Below, in pieces: positions 17,883 to 27,106 of a stretch of 64,000 nucleotides of DNA. The notes under the pieces are model-generated. The model was not told the origin of the DNA. It made no database searches and saw only the letters and a list, made by a program, of their open reading frames with translations. The translations under genes were made by a program, and so were the position numbers. The stretch is from Acidobacteriota bacterium (GTDB taxonomy: Bacteria > Acidobacteriota > Terriglobia > Terriglobales > Acidobacteriaceae), in the NCBI GenBank assembly GCA_018268755.1, contig JAFDVW010000006.1, forward strand, positions 148-64,147, written 5' to 3'. The first letter of the stretch is position 1. Each line of letters starts with the position of its first letter.

Positions 17883-20800
17883 GCTCCACGTTTGCCTTCC
17901 GGCCCCTTGCCGGTGGCAGGACCGCTCGCTCCGCGCCAGGAAAACCCGCGACGGGAAGCGCCTCGGACGAAGGCAATCTCACCGGGCACCGAGAGCTCGA
18001 CTTCCGTGCCGGCCGCGGCGCGGCTCCATACCCTCAGCTTGGCGCCGATCCGCTCCGCGCGCTCCCGCATGCCGGAGAGCCCCCAATGGCCTTCCCGCCC
18101 GGAACGCAGTACCTGTTCATCGATCCCCGCGCCGTTGTCCCGCACCAGCAAGCGCAATTGGCGTGCCGAGTATTCGATTTCCACCTCGATGAGGCTCGCT
18201 TGGGCGTGCTGGAAGGCATTGACCACCGCCTCCCGCCCGACCCGGTACACTTCATCGCGAATCATGGGATGGAGCAAGCGGGGCGGTCCCTCCGCCACGA
18301 TACGGAAATCCACTCCTCCCGGCGAGCCCAGTTCCTCCGGCACCCGCGCCAGCGCCTGTTCCAGGTTTCCCGCATCACCGGCGGTGGAGCGCAACCCCCG
18401 CACCGCGTTCCGGCCCTCTTCAATCACCTGCTGCATGAGTTCCAGGATCCGTGTCAGACGGGGCCGGGCCGGGGACTCCGCCGGAACATGTTCCACGGCC
18501 ACATGCAACTGCAGAGAGGCGCTGAGAAACCCCTGCAAAAGAGTATCATGCAGCTCCTGGGCAATCCGGGTACGCTCCGCCAGCCGTTCTTCGAAACGTA
18601 AATTCATCCGCCGCGTCAGCTGGTGCAGACGCAAACGGTAGAAGAGCAGCACCAGGCCTACCCCGCCTAGCGCCGCCGTGCTGCGAAACCATCCCGTCTG
18701 CCAGAACTCGGGCTCGATCTGCACCGCCAAGCTGGCCTCGTTCCCGTTCCACTCCCCGTCACTGTTCGTGGCAACCACACGGAAACGGTAATGGCCGGCC
18801 GCCAAATTGGTGAACACGGCTTCCCGGGCCGACACCGGATCACTCCATCCTCGGTCAAAGCCTTCCAGCATGTACCTGTACTTCACGCGCTCCGGTACTG
18901 CCAGGCTCAACCCGGAATAATGGAAGGTGAGGCGGCGCAACTGCGGAGGAATTCGGATGTCTCCTCGCAGGGGCCACGCCTTGCCATCCGCCTGTACCGA
19001 TTCAATATGCACCAGTGAGGGTGCAGCGTTTCCCCCAATGCGGGAGGGCGTCAGCACTGCCAATCCTCGGTCCAGCGCAAACCACACGCGGGCGAAGGAG
19101 TCGCTGACCACCGAGCGGCTTCGCTTCACCCCTTCGGCGCTGGGGAGCCCGTCCGCCCGGGTGAACTCACGCAGGTCCGCAGCCTGCAAACCCCCGTCGA
19201 GGAGCGGCCCTCGTTTGACCTGCAAGACATGACTATTGGTGGTAACCCACAGGTTGCCGCGCCCATCTTCGGCCATTCCCAGGATCGGCGCGCGCAAAGA
19301 GTCAGGCAGCTGCTGCGGGGCCACGATGTGTCCTGAACGGACAAAGGCCAAGCCGGCGGAGGTGCCCAGCCAAAGAACTTCGGAGGAGTCCGCAAACAGG
19401 CTTATCACCTCGTCGGAGGGCAAGCCGTCGGCGATCTTGTAGGTCGTCCACTTATCCTTGGCAAAAGAATTCAGCCCGCCGGTAGTGGCCACCCAGAGGA
19501 CCCCATCGGAGGTTTCCCCGATGTCATTGACCGTGTCGGCGGCCAGTCCATTGCTGGTAGTAAAGCTGGTGAAGGCGCCATTCTTCAGACGGCTTAAGCC
19601 CCCGCTCAGGGTCCCGGCCCACACCGCACCCTCGTGGTCCAGATACACGGCATAAACGCTGTTCTGGGCCAGTCCTTGGGCTTGGGTGTAAGTCCGGGCA
19701 ACCACGCGCCCTCCCTGATCTTGCAGCCGGGTCAAGCCGCCCCGCTGCCGTCCCAGCCAGACCTCGTGGCCGCGCCCGGCGATCGAATAAACCACGTCCT
19801 TGTCGAGTCCCGCCTGAGTTACGCTCTGGATCTTTTCTCCCTGCAGCCGCCGCAGCCCACCCTCGATCGGCCCTACCCAGGCGCGTCCTGTCTCATCTAC
19901 GTAGACCGGGCCCGCCCCAAGCGGGGGCAGGCCTTCGGTGGCGCGGTAGGTGACAAAGGCGCTGTCCCGTAAGCGCTCGATTCCCTGCGCCCCGCCTACC
20001 CACAGATTGCCTTCGCGATCTTCAAACAGCGCGGTCACCGCGCCGAAGTTCGTCCGATCGGGGCCAGGATCAGCGGCCAGTCCCTGGGAGTTCCAGCGAA
20101 ACAGTCCCTCGGAAGTGCCGATCCAGATGTTGCCATCGCGGTCCCGCGCCAGGGCCAGCACCTGCATGCGGCGCAAGGCTGACACTTCCTGCGAGACGAT
20201 CGCTTCTCCGTTCCAGCGCAACACCCCATTGTCGGTACCGATCCACAGTCCGCCATCGCTCAAGGGCAATAGGCAATTGACTTTCTGGTCCGCAAGGCCG
20301 CTGACCGTCACCGGCTTGCGCTGGCCATCCAGGTAAAAGAGCCCGGCGCTGCGCGTTCCCATCCATATTTTCCCATCGGAGGTCTGGGCCATCGCGATCA
20401 CCAGCGATCTGGGAAGGGCAGCTATGGAGGCCAGCACGGTGGGTTTCCCATCTTTATGCAGTACGGTGCCGGTGCTCAGCGTCGCCATTAACAAGCCGCC
20501 ATCCTTCCCCGGGGCCACCGCGGTCACACCGGCATCGTTCAGCAGCATGTCGGACATCATGTTTTCGAAATTGCCTTCGCGATAACGCAAGACCGACGAG
20601 CCTTGCAGACGGACCCAGAGATTTCCGTCGGCCTGGGTCGTCAGGCTGAGGACCGGGCCGGGCAACGGCTGTCCTTGCGAGGTGATGGGGAAAGTGGCAA
20701 AGTTGAAGCCGTCAAAGCGGGCCAGGCCTTTTTCGGTGCCGATCCACAGATAGCCATCGGCGGTCTGGCCGAAGGCGTATACCGGTCTTCCCGGGAACCC

Positions 20801-20971
20801 GCGCTCCGCTCCCCAGTACTCGCGCAGATACTGCGACATGGCCCGATGAGGATCCACCGCATGCAGGGAAGGAAGCAGCCAGCAGAGGGCCGCCGTCACC
20901 AGCAGCCAAACCCTGGGGCGCCGGAGATCAGGGGAAGTACGCAAACTTCTCAACGACGACTTCGGCTTCAT
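17879..20971 (-). CDS. Periplasmic propeller sensor histidine kinase (Reg_prop/Y_Y_Y type)
   Basis: The protein of about 1,030 residues has a signal peptide ending near LLPSLHA. Repeated two-component-propeller units follow (DGYLWIGTEKGLARFDG, DGNIWIGTSEGLFRW, EGNLWVGGAQGIERL and others). A Y_Y_Y domain (RLTFHYSGLSLAVPE, YRYMLEGFDRGWSD) and one membrane helix (LGGVGLVLLFYRLRL) precede a HisKA_3 domain (IAQELHDTLLQGFLSA) and an HATPase domain (GHWGLSGMRERAERIG). There is no fused receiver, and the regulator is the separate coupled gene. Such kinases commonly sense sugars in the periplasm. ATG 20971 was chosen for the signal peptide. The gene overlaps the upstream lipoprotein gene by 44 bases. 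Confidence 0.93.
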   Translation of the reverse strand: MKPKSSLRSLRTSPDLRRPRVWLLVTAALCWLLPSLHAVDPHRAMSQYLREYWGAERGFPGRPVYAFGQTADGYLWIGTEKGLARFDGFNFATFPITSQGQPLPGPVLSLTTQADGNLWVRLQGSSVLRYREGNFENMMSDMLLNDAGVTAVAPGKDGGLLMATLSTGTVLHKDGKPTVLASIAALPRSLVIAMAQTSDGKIWMGTRSAGLFYLDGQRKPVTVSGLADQKVNCLLPLSDGGLWIGTDNGVLRWNGEAIVSQEVSALRRMQVLALARDRDGNIWIGTSEGLFRWNSQGLAADPGPDRTNFGAVTALFEDREGNLWVGGAQGIERLRDSAFVTYRATEGLPPLGAGPVYVDETGRAWVGPIEGGLRRLQGEKIQSVTQAGLDKDVVYSIAGRGHEVWLGRQRGGLTRLQDQGGRVVARTYTQAQGLAQNSVYAVYLDHEGAVWAGTLSGGLSRLKNGAFTSFTTSNGLAADTVNDIGETSDGVLWVATTGGLNSFAKDKWTTYKIADGLPSDEVISLFADSSEVLWLGTSAGLAFVRSGHIVAPQQLPDSLRAPILGMAEDGRGNLWVTTNSHVLQVKRGPLLDGGLQAADLREFTRADGLPSAEGVKRSRSVVSDSFARVWFALDRGLAVLTPSRIGGNAAPSLVHIESVQADGKAWPLRGDIRIPPQLRRLTFHYSGLSLAVPERVKYRYMLEGFDRGWSDPVSAREAVFTNLAAGHYRFRVVATNSDGEWNGNEASLAVQIEPEFWQTGWFRSTAALGGVGLVLLFYRLRLHQLTRRMNLRFEERLAERTRIAQELHDTLLQGFLSASLQLHVAVEHVPAESPARPRLTRILELMQQVIEEGRNAVRGLRSTAGDAGNLEQALARVPEELGSPGGVDFRIVAEGPPRLLHPMIRDEVYRVGREAVVNAFQHAQASLIEVEIEYSARQLRLLVRDNGAGIDEQVLRSGREGHWGLSGMRERAERIGAKLRVWSRAAAGTEVELSVPGEIAFVRGASRRGFSWRGASGPATGKGPEGKRGA

Positions 20972-22037
20972 TTTGCAAAGGGACCCCAGGGATCCCGAAT
21001 ACATACAAGTTTATATGGAGCGTCTCTTTTCCCGGCGCCGGCACGCCCGAACTGAAGACATGTTGGAAGACCACCCTACCCTGCTCCGGGTCCCGGCCCT
21101 GCACGGTCTTGAAGGAGGCGCGACCCGGCTCCCAGCGTAAGACGTGGGTCAATCCCCCGGCGGGCGCCAGGAAGCGCGCGGTATTGGCGGGCACATAATA
21201 AGGTTGCACTACGTATTGTGCATTCTGGCTGCCCGGGTCGCCCCATCGGCTGATCTCAATGTCCATCTCGCGATGATTCTGCTCCGCTCCCAAATCGTCC
21301 CAGGTCAGCATGCTGAACACCGCCGCGGATTCCAGCCGGGAGGTGTCCCGCACCACAAAAACATAGGAGCCATAGCCCAGACTGCGGGTGAGCTTGACTT
21401 CGGCGCAGGTCCAGCCTTTCTTACCCTTGGCAATGCGCAGATGCAGCGCCCCATTGGCGTCCGTCCAGGCATTGGCGGGGTCATAGGAGTTGATGCGGCC
21501 GCCGCGCGGGCTCACCGCAGCACGGGCTTCCCATTCGTAGCCCCCGAAGCGCAAGGTCTGGGTCGGGAGCTGCGACTCGCCCTGTCCCTTCACGGTAGCG
21601 ATGGCGATCACGTCTCCGCCCGGCTGGGGCAAGAAATCCAGCGTGGCTGGCGGACGATACGCGGGGTTCACCAGCAGCGCAGCGTATTCCGTACCCAAAT
21701 GAATATCGCTCTTCCAGCGGGAGTCCGCCTGGATGCTTGTGAAGGGTTGGTTGGCCAGGGGCTGCACCCACCAAACTCCGCTCCGGGCATACAGCACGAT
21801 CTGCTGGCCCGCCCGCTGACCGCCCACCCGCCCTTCGATGACAGCTACCTTGTCGGGACCGCCCACATCCGCCGGCGGCACCTTGGTAAATTCAATGACC
21901 GGCGTTGACGGCCCGGCTTTTCTTGCACAGCCGCTCAGAGTCACGAGTAGACACAAAACTGCCAGCCATCTCTTCCCGGGTGCGCGTTGCGCTGCCCCCC
22001 ATAAGCTGCCCGCCTCGGCGATAGACATCGCTTCCAT
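20928..22037 (-). CDS. GH16-like secreted lipoprotein
   Basis: The 369-residue protein starts at ATG 22037 (AAGGA seven bases upstream). It has a lipoprotein signal with lipobox LSGC at about residue 36, so it is anchored in a membrane. The C-terminal half is a concanavalin-type fold resembling glycoside hydrolase family 16. It includes the acidic triad pattern E-x-D-x-E in HREMDIEISRWG, preceded by FSMLTWDDLG and followed by VVQPYYVPAN. The N-terminal part (about 45-170) has no recognised enzyme motif and may be a binding domain. It overlaps the sensor kinase start by 44 bases, so it may present ligand to, or degrade substrate for, that sensor. Confidence 0.72.
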   Translation of the reverse strand: MEAMSIAEAGSLWGAAQRAPGKRWLAVLCLLVTLSGCARKAGPSTPVIEFTKVPPADVGGPDKVAVIEGRVGGQRAGQQIVLYARSGVWWVQPLANQPFTSIQADSRWKSDIHLGTEYAALLVNPAYRPPATLDFLPQPGGDVIAIATVKGQGESQLPTQTLRFGGYEWEARAAVSPRGGRINSYDPANAWTDANGALHLRIAKGKKGWTCAEVKLTRSLGYGSYVFVVRDTSRLESAAVFSMLTWDDLGAEQNHREMDIEISRWGDPGSQNAQYVVQPYYVPANTARFLAPAGGLTHVLRWEPGRASFKTVQGRDPEQGRVVFQHVFSSGVPAPGKETLHINLYVFGIPGVPLQNEAEVVVEKFAYFP

Positions 22038-22214
22038 GTCCAGGTCCTTTTCGCTTGCAGTAGGCCGCGTGGAGCTCACTGGGTGACACCCCGACCCAAA
22101 CGGCGTGAAAATAGGGCAAGAAATCTAACCCGAAAAGCTGTCCCGAGACATTATCGCAGGCGAGCAGTCCGGGCAAGCCTTCGGCCCCCATCTCCGGATG
22201 TCTTACTCTCCGAA

Positions 22215-23159
22215 TCAGGCAGGAGAGGATTTCGTGGCTGCGAGCTCCCGCGCCCGGCGCGCCTCGTAGACCTTCAGATGAGCGTAAGCCACGCGCAGCA
22301 TGGGCACCGGGGTCCCTTGGGCCCGCTGGATCATGTCGCCGATCAGATGGTCGGCCTCGACCCGCGCACCGTTCTGCAAGTCGCGGAACATCGAGGCCGC
22401 TATGGGGGAGCCGGCAGCGGTAAAAAAGGCGCGGTTGCGCGCCAGAAAGCTTTCGCTGGGGGGATGTCCCTGGCCGGCCGAGACCGCGGAGCACTCCTCC
22501 AATAGCTGCAAAGCCAAGCCCGAGGCCCCGCCCGCCACAATATCGCCAATTACGGCGCGCATCAGGCAGGTAATGGCCGCTCCCACGGAGATGAATACCC
22601 ACTTTTCCCACATTTCCTGCATCACCTGCTGGGTAAGGCGCGCATCAAAACCAGCGTCGGAGAGCGCTACCGCCACTTTCTCCACCCGGGCCGAGCGCGC
22701 GCCGTCCCGCTCCCCAAAGGAAAGATCGTGGGTTTCATTAAGATGGAGAATCCTCCCCTCGGCATCCAGCGTGGAGGAGATATAGCACTGGCCGCCGAGG
22801 ACGTGCTCCGCTCCGAAGCGGGCGTCGAGGACATCCAGATGACGCAGGCCGTTCAAGAGGGGCACAATCAGGGTTTCCGGCCCGACCGCCGGGGCGAAGG
22901 CAGCGACGGCATCGTCCAGATCGTAGGCCTTGCAGCTCAGAAGCACCAGATCGAAGGTCTGGCGCAGGTTTTCGGCCAGCACAGTTGGGGGATGGGCGAT
23001 TGCCAGATCGCCCCGGCGGCTCTGCACCACCAGGCCGTGCGCGGCCAGCTGTGCCGCGCGCCGCGGGCGCACGAGAAAAGTCACGTCGCGCCTCGCCCCC
23101 AGCAGCCTCCCGCCAAAATAGCCCCCCGTGGCCCCCGCTCCTACCACAAGAATTCGCAT
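22215..23159 (-). CDS. 2-dehydropantoate 2-reductase family protein (PanE/ApbA)
   Basis: The 314-residue NADPH-dependent reductase has the dinucleotide motif VVGAGATGGYFGGRL at residues 5-19, the catalytic lysine in QEMWEKWVF, and the C-terminal ketopantoate-binding region (ASMFRDLQNGARVEADHLIGD). The family converts ketopantoate to pantoate for coenzyme A, but paralogues reduce other 2-oxoacids, so panE is not certain. ATG 23159 has a GAGGAG upstream. The gene diverges from the potA operon. Confidence 0.85.
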   Translation of the reverse strand: MRILVVGAGATGGYFGGRLLGARRDVTFLVRPRRAAQLAAHGLVVQSRRGDLAIAHPPTVLAENLRQTFDLVLLSCKAYDLDDAVAAFAPAVGPETLIVPLLNGLRHLDVLDARFGAEHVLGGQCYISSTLDAEGRILHLNETHDLSFGERDGARSARVEKVAVALSDAGFDARLTQQVMQEMWEKWVFISVGAAITCLMRAVIGDIVAGGASGLALQLLEECSAVSAGQGHPPSESFLARNRAFFTAAGSPIAASMFRDLQNGARVEADHLIGDMIQRAQGTPVPMLRVAYAHLKVYEARRARELAATKSSPA

Positions 23160-23332
23160 CCCGCTCCTCTTTCCCTCATCCAACACAACGCAAGGCAGAT
23201 TTACGCCGGGTGCAGCAAGAAAGCGCGGCGCAATAAAATTCTATCGGGCGTCAGGCAAAACGCGAATTTTCTATACAGGAAATTTCAAAAATGTACTACC
23301 ATTTTGTTCATTGAGGAGGGCCGGTTTCCCTG

Positions 23333-24295
23333 ATGGAAAAACCTATTCTGGAAGTGCGCCAGCTGGTGAAGGATTTTCCGGGCCAGCGCGCTCTGGACGG
23401 CATTTCGCTATCGGTCCCCAAAGGAAGCTTCTTTTCTCTGCTCGGTCCCTCCGGTTGCGGCAAGACCACCACGCTCCGCCTGGTGGCGGGATTTGAAGAA
23501 CCCACCTCGGGCGATGTTCTGCTCAACGGCGAAGTTGTCAATCATCGCAAACCCTACGAACGCCGTGTCAGCACGGTGTTTCAGAACTATGCCTTGTTCC
23601 CCCACCTCACGGCGCGCGCCAACATCGAGTTCGGCCTGCGGCGCCAGGGGATCACGGCTTTCGATGCGCGCGTGGAAGACGTGCTCAAGCTGGTAGGTCT
23701 GGCGGCGAAGGAAGCGCGCAAGCCGGCCCAGCTTTCCGGCGGCGAACGGCAGCGGGTGGCTCTGGCGCGTTCGCTGGTGCTCGCCCCCGATGTGCTTCTG
23801 CTGGACGAGCCGCTGGCCGCCCTCGACCCGAAACTGCGCAAGCAGATGCGGGTGGAGCTGAAGGCCATTCAGCGCCGCGCTGGCATCACTTTCCTGCTGG
23901 TGACCCACGACCAGGAAGAAGCGCTTTCCATGTCAGACCAGCTGGCGGTCATGAATGAAGGCCGCGTCGAGCAGGTGGGAACGCCCGAGGAAGTCTACTT
24001 CCAGCCCCGCACCCGGTTTGTGGCGGGCTTTTTGGGGGCAGTCAACTGGATCGGCGGGGTAGGAGTCCGCCCCGAAGCCACCCGCATCGCCCGCATTCCG
24101 GAAAACCACGGCGCGCGCTCCACTCCCGCCATGGTCACCGACTCGGTTTTCCTGGGAGATTGTTTTCAAGTCCTGGTACGCCTCGACAGCGGCGAGGAGG
24201 CGGTAGCGCAGGTGCATCGCAGTTTTGCCACGTTTATGCCGGGCGAATCGGTGCACATCTGCTGGAGTCCCGCGGATGAAATCCTGGTTCCATGA
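23333..24295 (+). CDS. potA: Polyamine ABC transporter ATP-binding protein PotA
   Basis: The 320-residue ATPase drives spermidine/putrescine import. Walker A GPSGCGKTT, Q-loop VFQNYALFPHL, signature LSGGERQRVALARSL, Walker B VLLLDEPLAALD and the H-loop LLVTHDQEEALSMSD are all intact. A C-terminal TOBE region starts near residue 230 and is shorter than usual. A GAGGAGG lies 13 bases ahead of the ATG. Its stop overlaps the potB start by four bases. Confidence 0.93.
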   Translation: MEKPILEVRQLVKDFPGQRALDGISLSVPKGSFFSLLGPSGCGKTTTLRLVAGFEEPTSGDVLLNGEVVNHRKPYERRVSTVFQNYALFPHLTARANIEFGLRRQGITAFDARVEDVLKLVGLAAKEARKPAQLSGGERQRVALARSLVLAPDVLLLDEPLAALDPKLRKQMRVELKAIQRRAGITFLLVTHDQEEALSMSDQLAVMNEGRVEQVGTPEEVYFQPRTRFVAGFLGAVNWIGGVGVRPEATRIARIPENHGARSTPAMVTDSVFLGDCFQVLVRLDSGEEAVAQVHRSFATFMPGESVHICWSPADEILVP

Positions 24296-25119
24296 AGCTG
24301 CGCTTCTGGTTTCTTCTTCCATCCCGGATCTGGATGGTGGCGCTCTTCGCAGCGCCCTTTGCGATTGTTCTCGCTTATAGTTTCCTGACTCGCGGCACCT
24401 ACGGCGGCGTCGAGAAGCCGTGGACCATCGAAGCCTACCAAAGGCTGGCCGACCCGCTATATCTGACGATTCTGTTGCGCTCTTTTCTGATGGCGCTGGC
24501 GGCGACGGTGCTGTGCCTGGTATTTGCCTTTCCAGCCGCTTTGTTTATTTCCCGGGCCACCCGGCACAAGAACCTTTACCTGCAGCTGGTGATGCTGCCC
24601 TTCTGGACCAGCTTTCTGGTCCGCACCTATGCCTGGCTGTTTCTGTTGCGCGACACCGGTCTTATTAATATGACGCTGCAATCGCTCGGGATCATCCACG
24701 CGCCGCTGCAGCTGCTGTACAACGACGGGGCGGTCCTGTTGGGCCTGGTGTACGGATATCTTCCCTTCATGGTGCTGCCGATCTACGCCACCCTGGAGCG
24801 TATGGACCCGTCCCTGATCGAGGCGGCGGCCGACCTGGGCGCGCGGCCCATCGCGACCTTGTTTCGCGTGATTGTGCCGCTTTCGCGGCCCGGGATTGTG
24901 GCCGGTTCGGTGCTGGTCTTTATTCCCTGTCTGGGCGCCTACCTGACGCCGGACCTGCTGGGCGGCGGACGCACCGTGCTGGTGGGCAATCTGGTGCAAA
25001 ACCAGTTCACCAACGCCCGCGACTGGCCCTTCGGCTCGGCGGTCAGTATGTTGCTGATGGCGCTGGTCACGTTGCTGGTGTGGGGCCTGCTGCGCCGGGA
25101 AAGCGAGCAACTGGGATGA
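24292..25119 (+). CDS. potB: Polyamine ABC transporter permease PotB
   Basis: The 275-residue inner-membrane permease has about six membrane segments. The EAA loop is ERMDPSLIEAAADLGARP, near residues 165-182. The motif LPFWTSFLVRTYAWLFLLRD is characteristic of PotB/PotH proteins. It begins at ATG 24292, overlapping the potA stop by four bases (ATGA), and ends in a four-base overlap with potC. Confidence 0.93.
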   Translation: MKLRFWFLLPSRIWMVALFAAPFAIVLAYSFLTRGTYGGVEKPWTIEAYQRLADPLYLTILLRSFLMALAATVLCLVFAFPAALFISRATRHKNLYLQLVMLPFWTSFLVRTYAWLFLLRDTGLINMTLQSLGIIHAPLQLLYNDGAVLLGLVYGYLPFMVLPIYATLERMDPSLIEAAADLGARPIATLFRVIVPLSRPGIVAGSVLVFIPCLGAYLTPDLLGGGRTVLVGNLVQNQFTNARDWPFGSAVSMLLMALVTLLVWGLLRRESEQLG

Positions 25120-25874
25120 AGCGCTGGCTGGCGGTCTACGCGGTGGCGTTCTTTGCCTTTCTGCATCTGCCCTTGCTGACGCTCTCAGTGTTCAGCTTCA
25201 ATTCCTCGCGCTTCACCACCTGGGAACATTTTTCGCTGGACTGGTACCGGGCCATCTTTCGCGATCCGCAGCTGATCGAAGCCACCTGGAACAGCGTGAT
25301 CGTGGCCCTGGTGAGCACGGCGATTTCCACGGTGATCGGCACGCTATGCGCCTATGGGCTATGGAAGCGCGGCTCGAAATTGCTGACCGGATCGCTTTAC
25401 CTTTCGCTGGTCACGCCGGAAATCGTGACCGGCGTTTCCCTGCTGGCGCTTTTCCAGTGGAGCTTCCGCTCGATGCACTGGCACCTGGGCCTGTACACGG
25501 TGGTGCTGGCGCACGTGGCCTTTTCCATTTCCTATGTGGTGATCGTGATCTCGGCGCGCCTGCGCACGGTGAGCCCGTCCCTCGAAGAAGCCGCCATGGA
25601 CCTGGGCGCCAACGAGTGGGAGGCGTTTTTCTATGTCATGCTGCCCGCGCTCGGCCCCGGCATCATCGCGGCGGCGCTTTTGGTGCTCACCGTCTCGTTT
25701 GATGATTTCGTCATTACCAGCATGGTGGCGGGGGTGGATTCCGAAACTCTGCCCATGGTGATCTATGCCATGGCGCGGCGCGGGGCAAGCCCGGTGATCA
25801 ACGCGATTTCCGCGCTGGTCACGGTATTCTTCGGCATCCTGATTCTGATTTCACAGCAGGTGCGCGAGGCATGA
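25116..25874 (+). CDS. potC: Polyamine ABC transporter permease PotC
   Basis: The 252-residue second permease half shows PotC features: FSFNSSRFTTWEHFSLDWY near the N-terminus and an EAA loop SPSLEEAAMDLGANEW. The segment LTVSFDDFVITSMVAG is strongly conserved in PotC/PotI. ATG 25116 overlaps the potB stop, and the potC stop overlaps the potD start, each by four bases. Confidence 0.93.
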   Translation: MKRWLAVYAVAFFAFLHLPLLTLSVFSFNSSRFTTWEHFSLDWYRAIFRDPQLIEATWNSVIVALVSTAISTVIGTLCAYGLWKRGSKLLTGSLYLSLVTPEIVTGVSLLALFQWSFRSMHWHLGLYTVVLAHVAFSISYVVIVISARLRTVSPSLEEAAMDLGANEWEAFFYVMLPALGPGIIAAALLVLTVSFDDFVITSMVAGVDSETLPMVIYAMARRGASPVINAISALVTVFFGILILISQQVREA

Positions 25875-26896
25875 ACCGCCGCTACTTTCTTCTAGGAAGC
25901 CTGGCCACGCTGGCGGCCTGCAGCCGCGATCCGCGTCCCCGCCTCAATGTCTATAACTGGTCGGCTTATGTGGCGCCGGACACCATCTCCAACTTCGAGG
26001 CGGAGTTCGGCGTCAACGTGCGCTATGCCACTTACGAGAGCAACGAGGAAATGCTGGCCAAGGTGGTGACGGGAAACTCCGGATGGGACATCGTTTTCCC
26101 CACCCACAACCGCCTGCAGCCCATGCGGGAGTATGACCTGGTGCAGCCCTTGCATCACGAATGGTTGCCCAATCTGCAAAACCTGGATGCGCGCTTTGGC
26201 TCGCCGGTGTGGGACAAGCACCTGGAATGGAACGTTCCCTACATGTGGAGCGGAACGGGCATAGCCTACAATCGCAGCCTGCAACCCGCGCCCACCCGCT
26301 GGGCCGATTTGTGGGACTCGCGGCTAAAGGGCCGCCTGACCATGTGCGACGATCCGGAAGACATGCTGGGGGCTTGTCTGAAGAAGTTGCACCTCTCTTT
26401 CAGCGCTACCGACCACGGCGAATTGCTGCGGGCCGAGAAAGAGGCGCTGGCCCAGAAACCGCTGGTGCGCGCTTACCTGAACGCCGAAGCCCGCGATCAA
26501 TTGGTGGCCGGAGACGTGCTGGCCGCGCAGATGTGGTCGACGACCACGCAGCAGGCCATCGACGTGACGCCCAGCCTGGCCTTTGCCTATCCGGAAGAAG
26601 GATTTCCTTTCTACTGCGATTGCGCGGTGATTTTGCGGGAGAGCGAGCGCACCGAGCTGGCGCACAAATTCCTGAATTATCTGCTGCGGCCGGAGGTTTC
26701 GGCGGCAGTGGTGGAGTACACGAAGACCGCCACCGCCAACGGCGCCGCCGTGGCCCTGCTGCCGGAAGCCACGCGCAACAGCGCCACGCTCTATCCGCCG
26801 CCGGAGATCTTCGAGCGCGGCGAGTGGCCGCGCACCCTGCCCCGCGACGCGCAACGCCTGCGCGACCGCATCTGGACCGAGATCAAATCGGCGTAA
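25871..26896 (+). CDS. potD: Polyamine-binding lipoprotein PotD
   Basis: The 341-residue substrate-binding protein of the polyamine importer carries a lipobox (LATLAAC, Cys17) and is membrane anchored. The family opening LNVYNWSAYVAPDTISNFE and the ligand-region segments GWDIVFPTHN and WNVPYMWSGTGIAYN are visible. It is the fourth gene of the overlapping potABCD set and is followed by the nested inverted repeat at 26911-27093. Confidence 0.92.
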   Translation: MNRRYFLLGSLATLAACSRDPRPRLNVYNWSAYVAPDTISNFEAEFGVNVRYATYESNEEMLAKVVTGNSGWDIVFPTHNRLQPMREYDLVQPLHHEWLPNLQNLDARFGSPVWDKHLEWNVPYMWSGTGIAYNRSLQPAPTRWADLWDSRLKGRLTMCDDPEDMLGACLKKLHLSFSATDHGELLRAEKEALAQKPLVRAYLNAEARDQLVAGDVLAAQMWSTTTQQAIDVTPSLAFAYPEEGFPFYCDCAVILRESERTELAHKFLNYLLRPEVSAAVVEYTKTATANGAAVALLPEATRNSATLYPPPEIFERGEWPRTLPRDAQRLRDRIWTEIKSA

Positions 26897-26910
26897 TCCT
26901 TAAGCCTTAA

Positions 26911-27093
26911 AATCTTAAACCGCAGAGATCGCAGAGCACACGGAGAATGCTTACTCCAGAACTCTGTGGAACTCCGTGCTCTCTGTGGTAATAACCATTC
27001 CTACCAACCACAGAGGACACAGGGTTTCACAGAGGTTTCCGGCAAATGCTCTGCGTTTTTCGGCATTCTCCGCGCTCTCGGCGGTTTAAGATT
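26911..27093. repeat. 183-bp nested inverted repeat between convergent genes
   Basis: Three nested pairs of perfect arms are visible. The outer pair is AATCTTAAACCGC (26911-26923) with 27081-27093. The middle pair is CGGAGAATGC (26941-26950) with 27063-27072. The inner pair is CTCTGTGGT (26981-26989) with 27007-27015. The stretch is filled with CRCAGAG/CTCTGYG units. The element lies in the gap between the ends of potD and a GH36 gene. It resembles the dispersed CACAGAG-rich intergenic repeats seen in many environmental genomes. It may act as a bidirectional terminator, but its family is not assigned. Confidence 0.7.
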
Positions 27094-27106
27094 CTAAGAA
27101 CGTAAC

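Noticed and set aside
26911..27093. The nested repeat as an insertion sequence end or an integron attC site.
   Set aside because: There is no transposase frame, no target duplication and no attC core sites. It is better described as an intergenic palindromic repeat.
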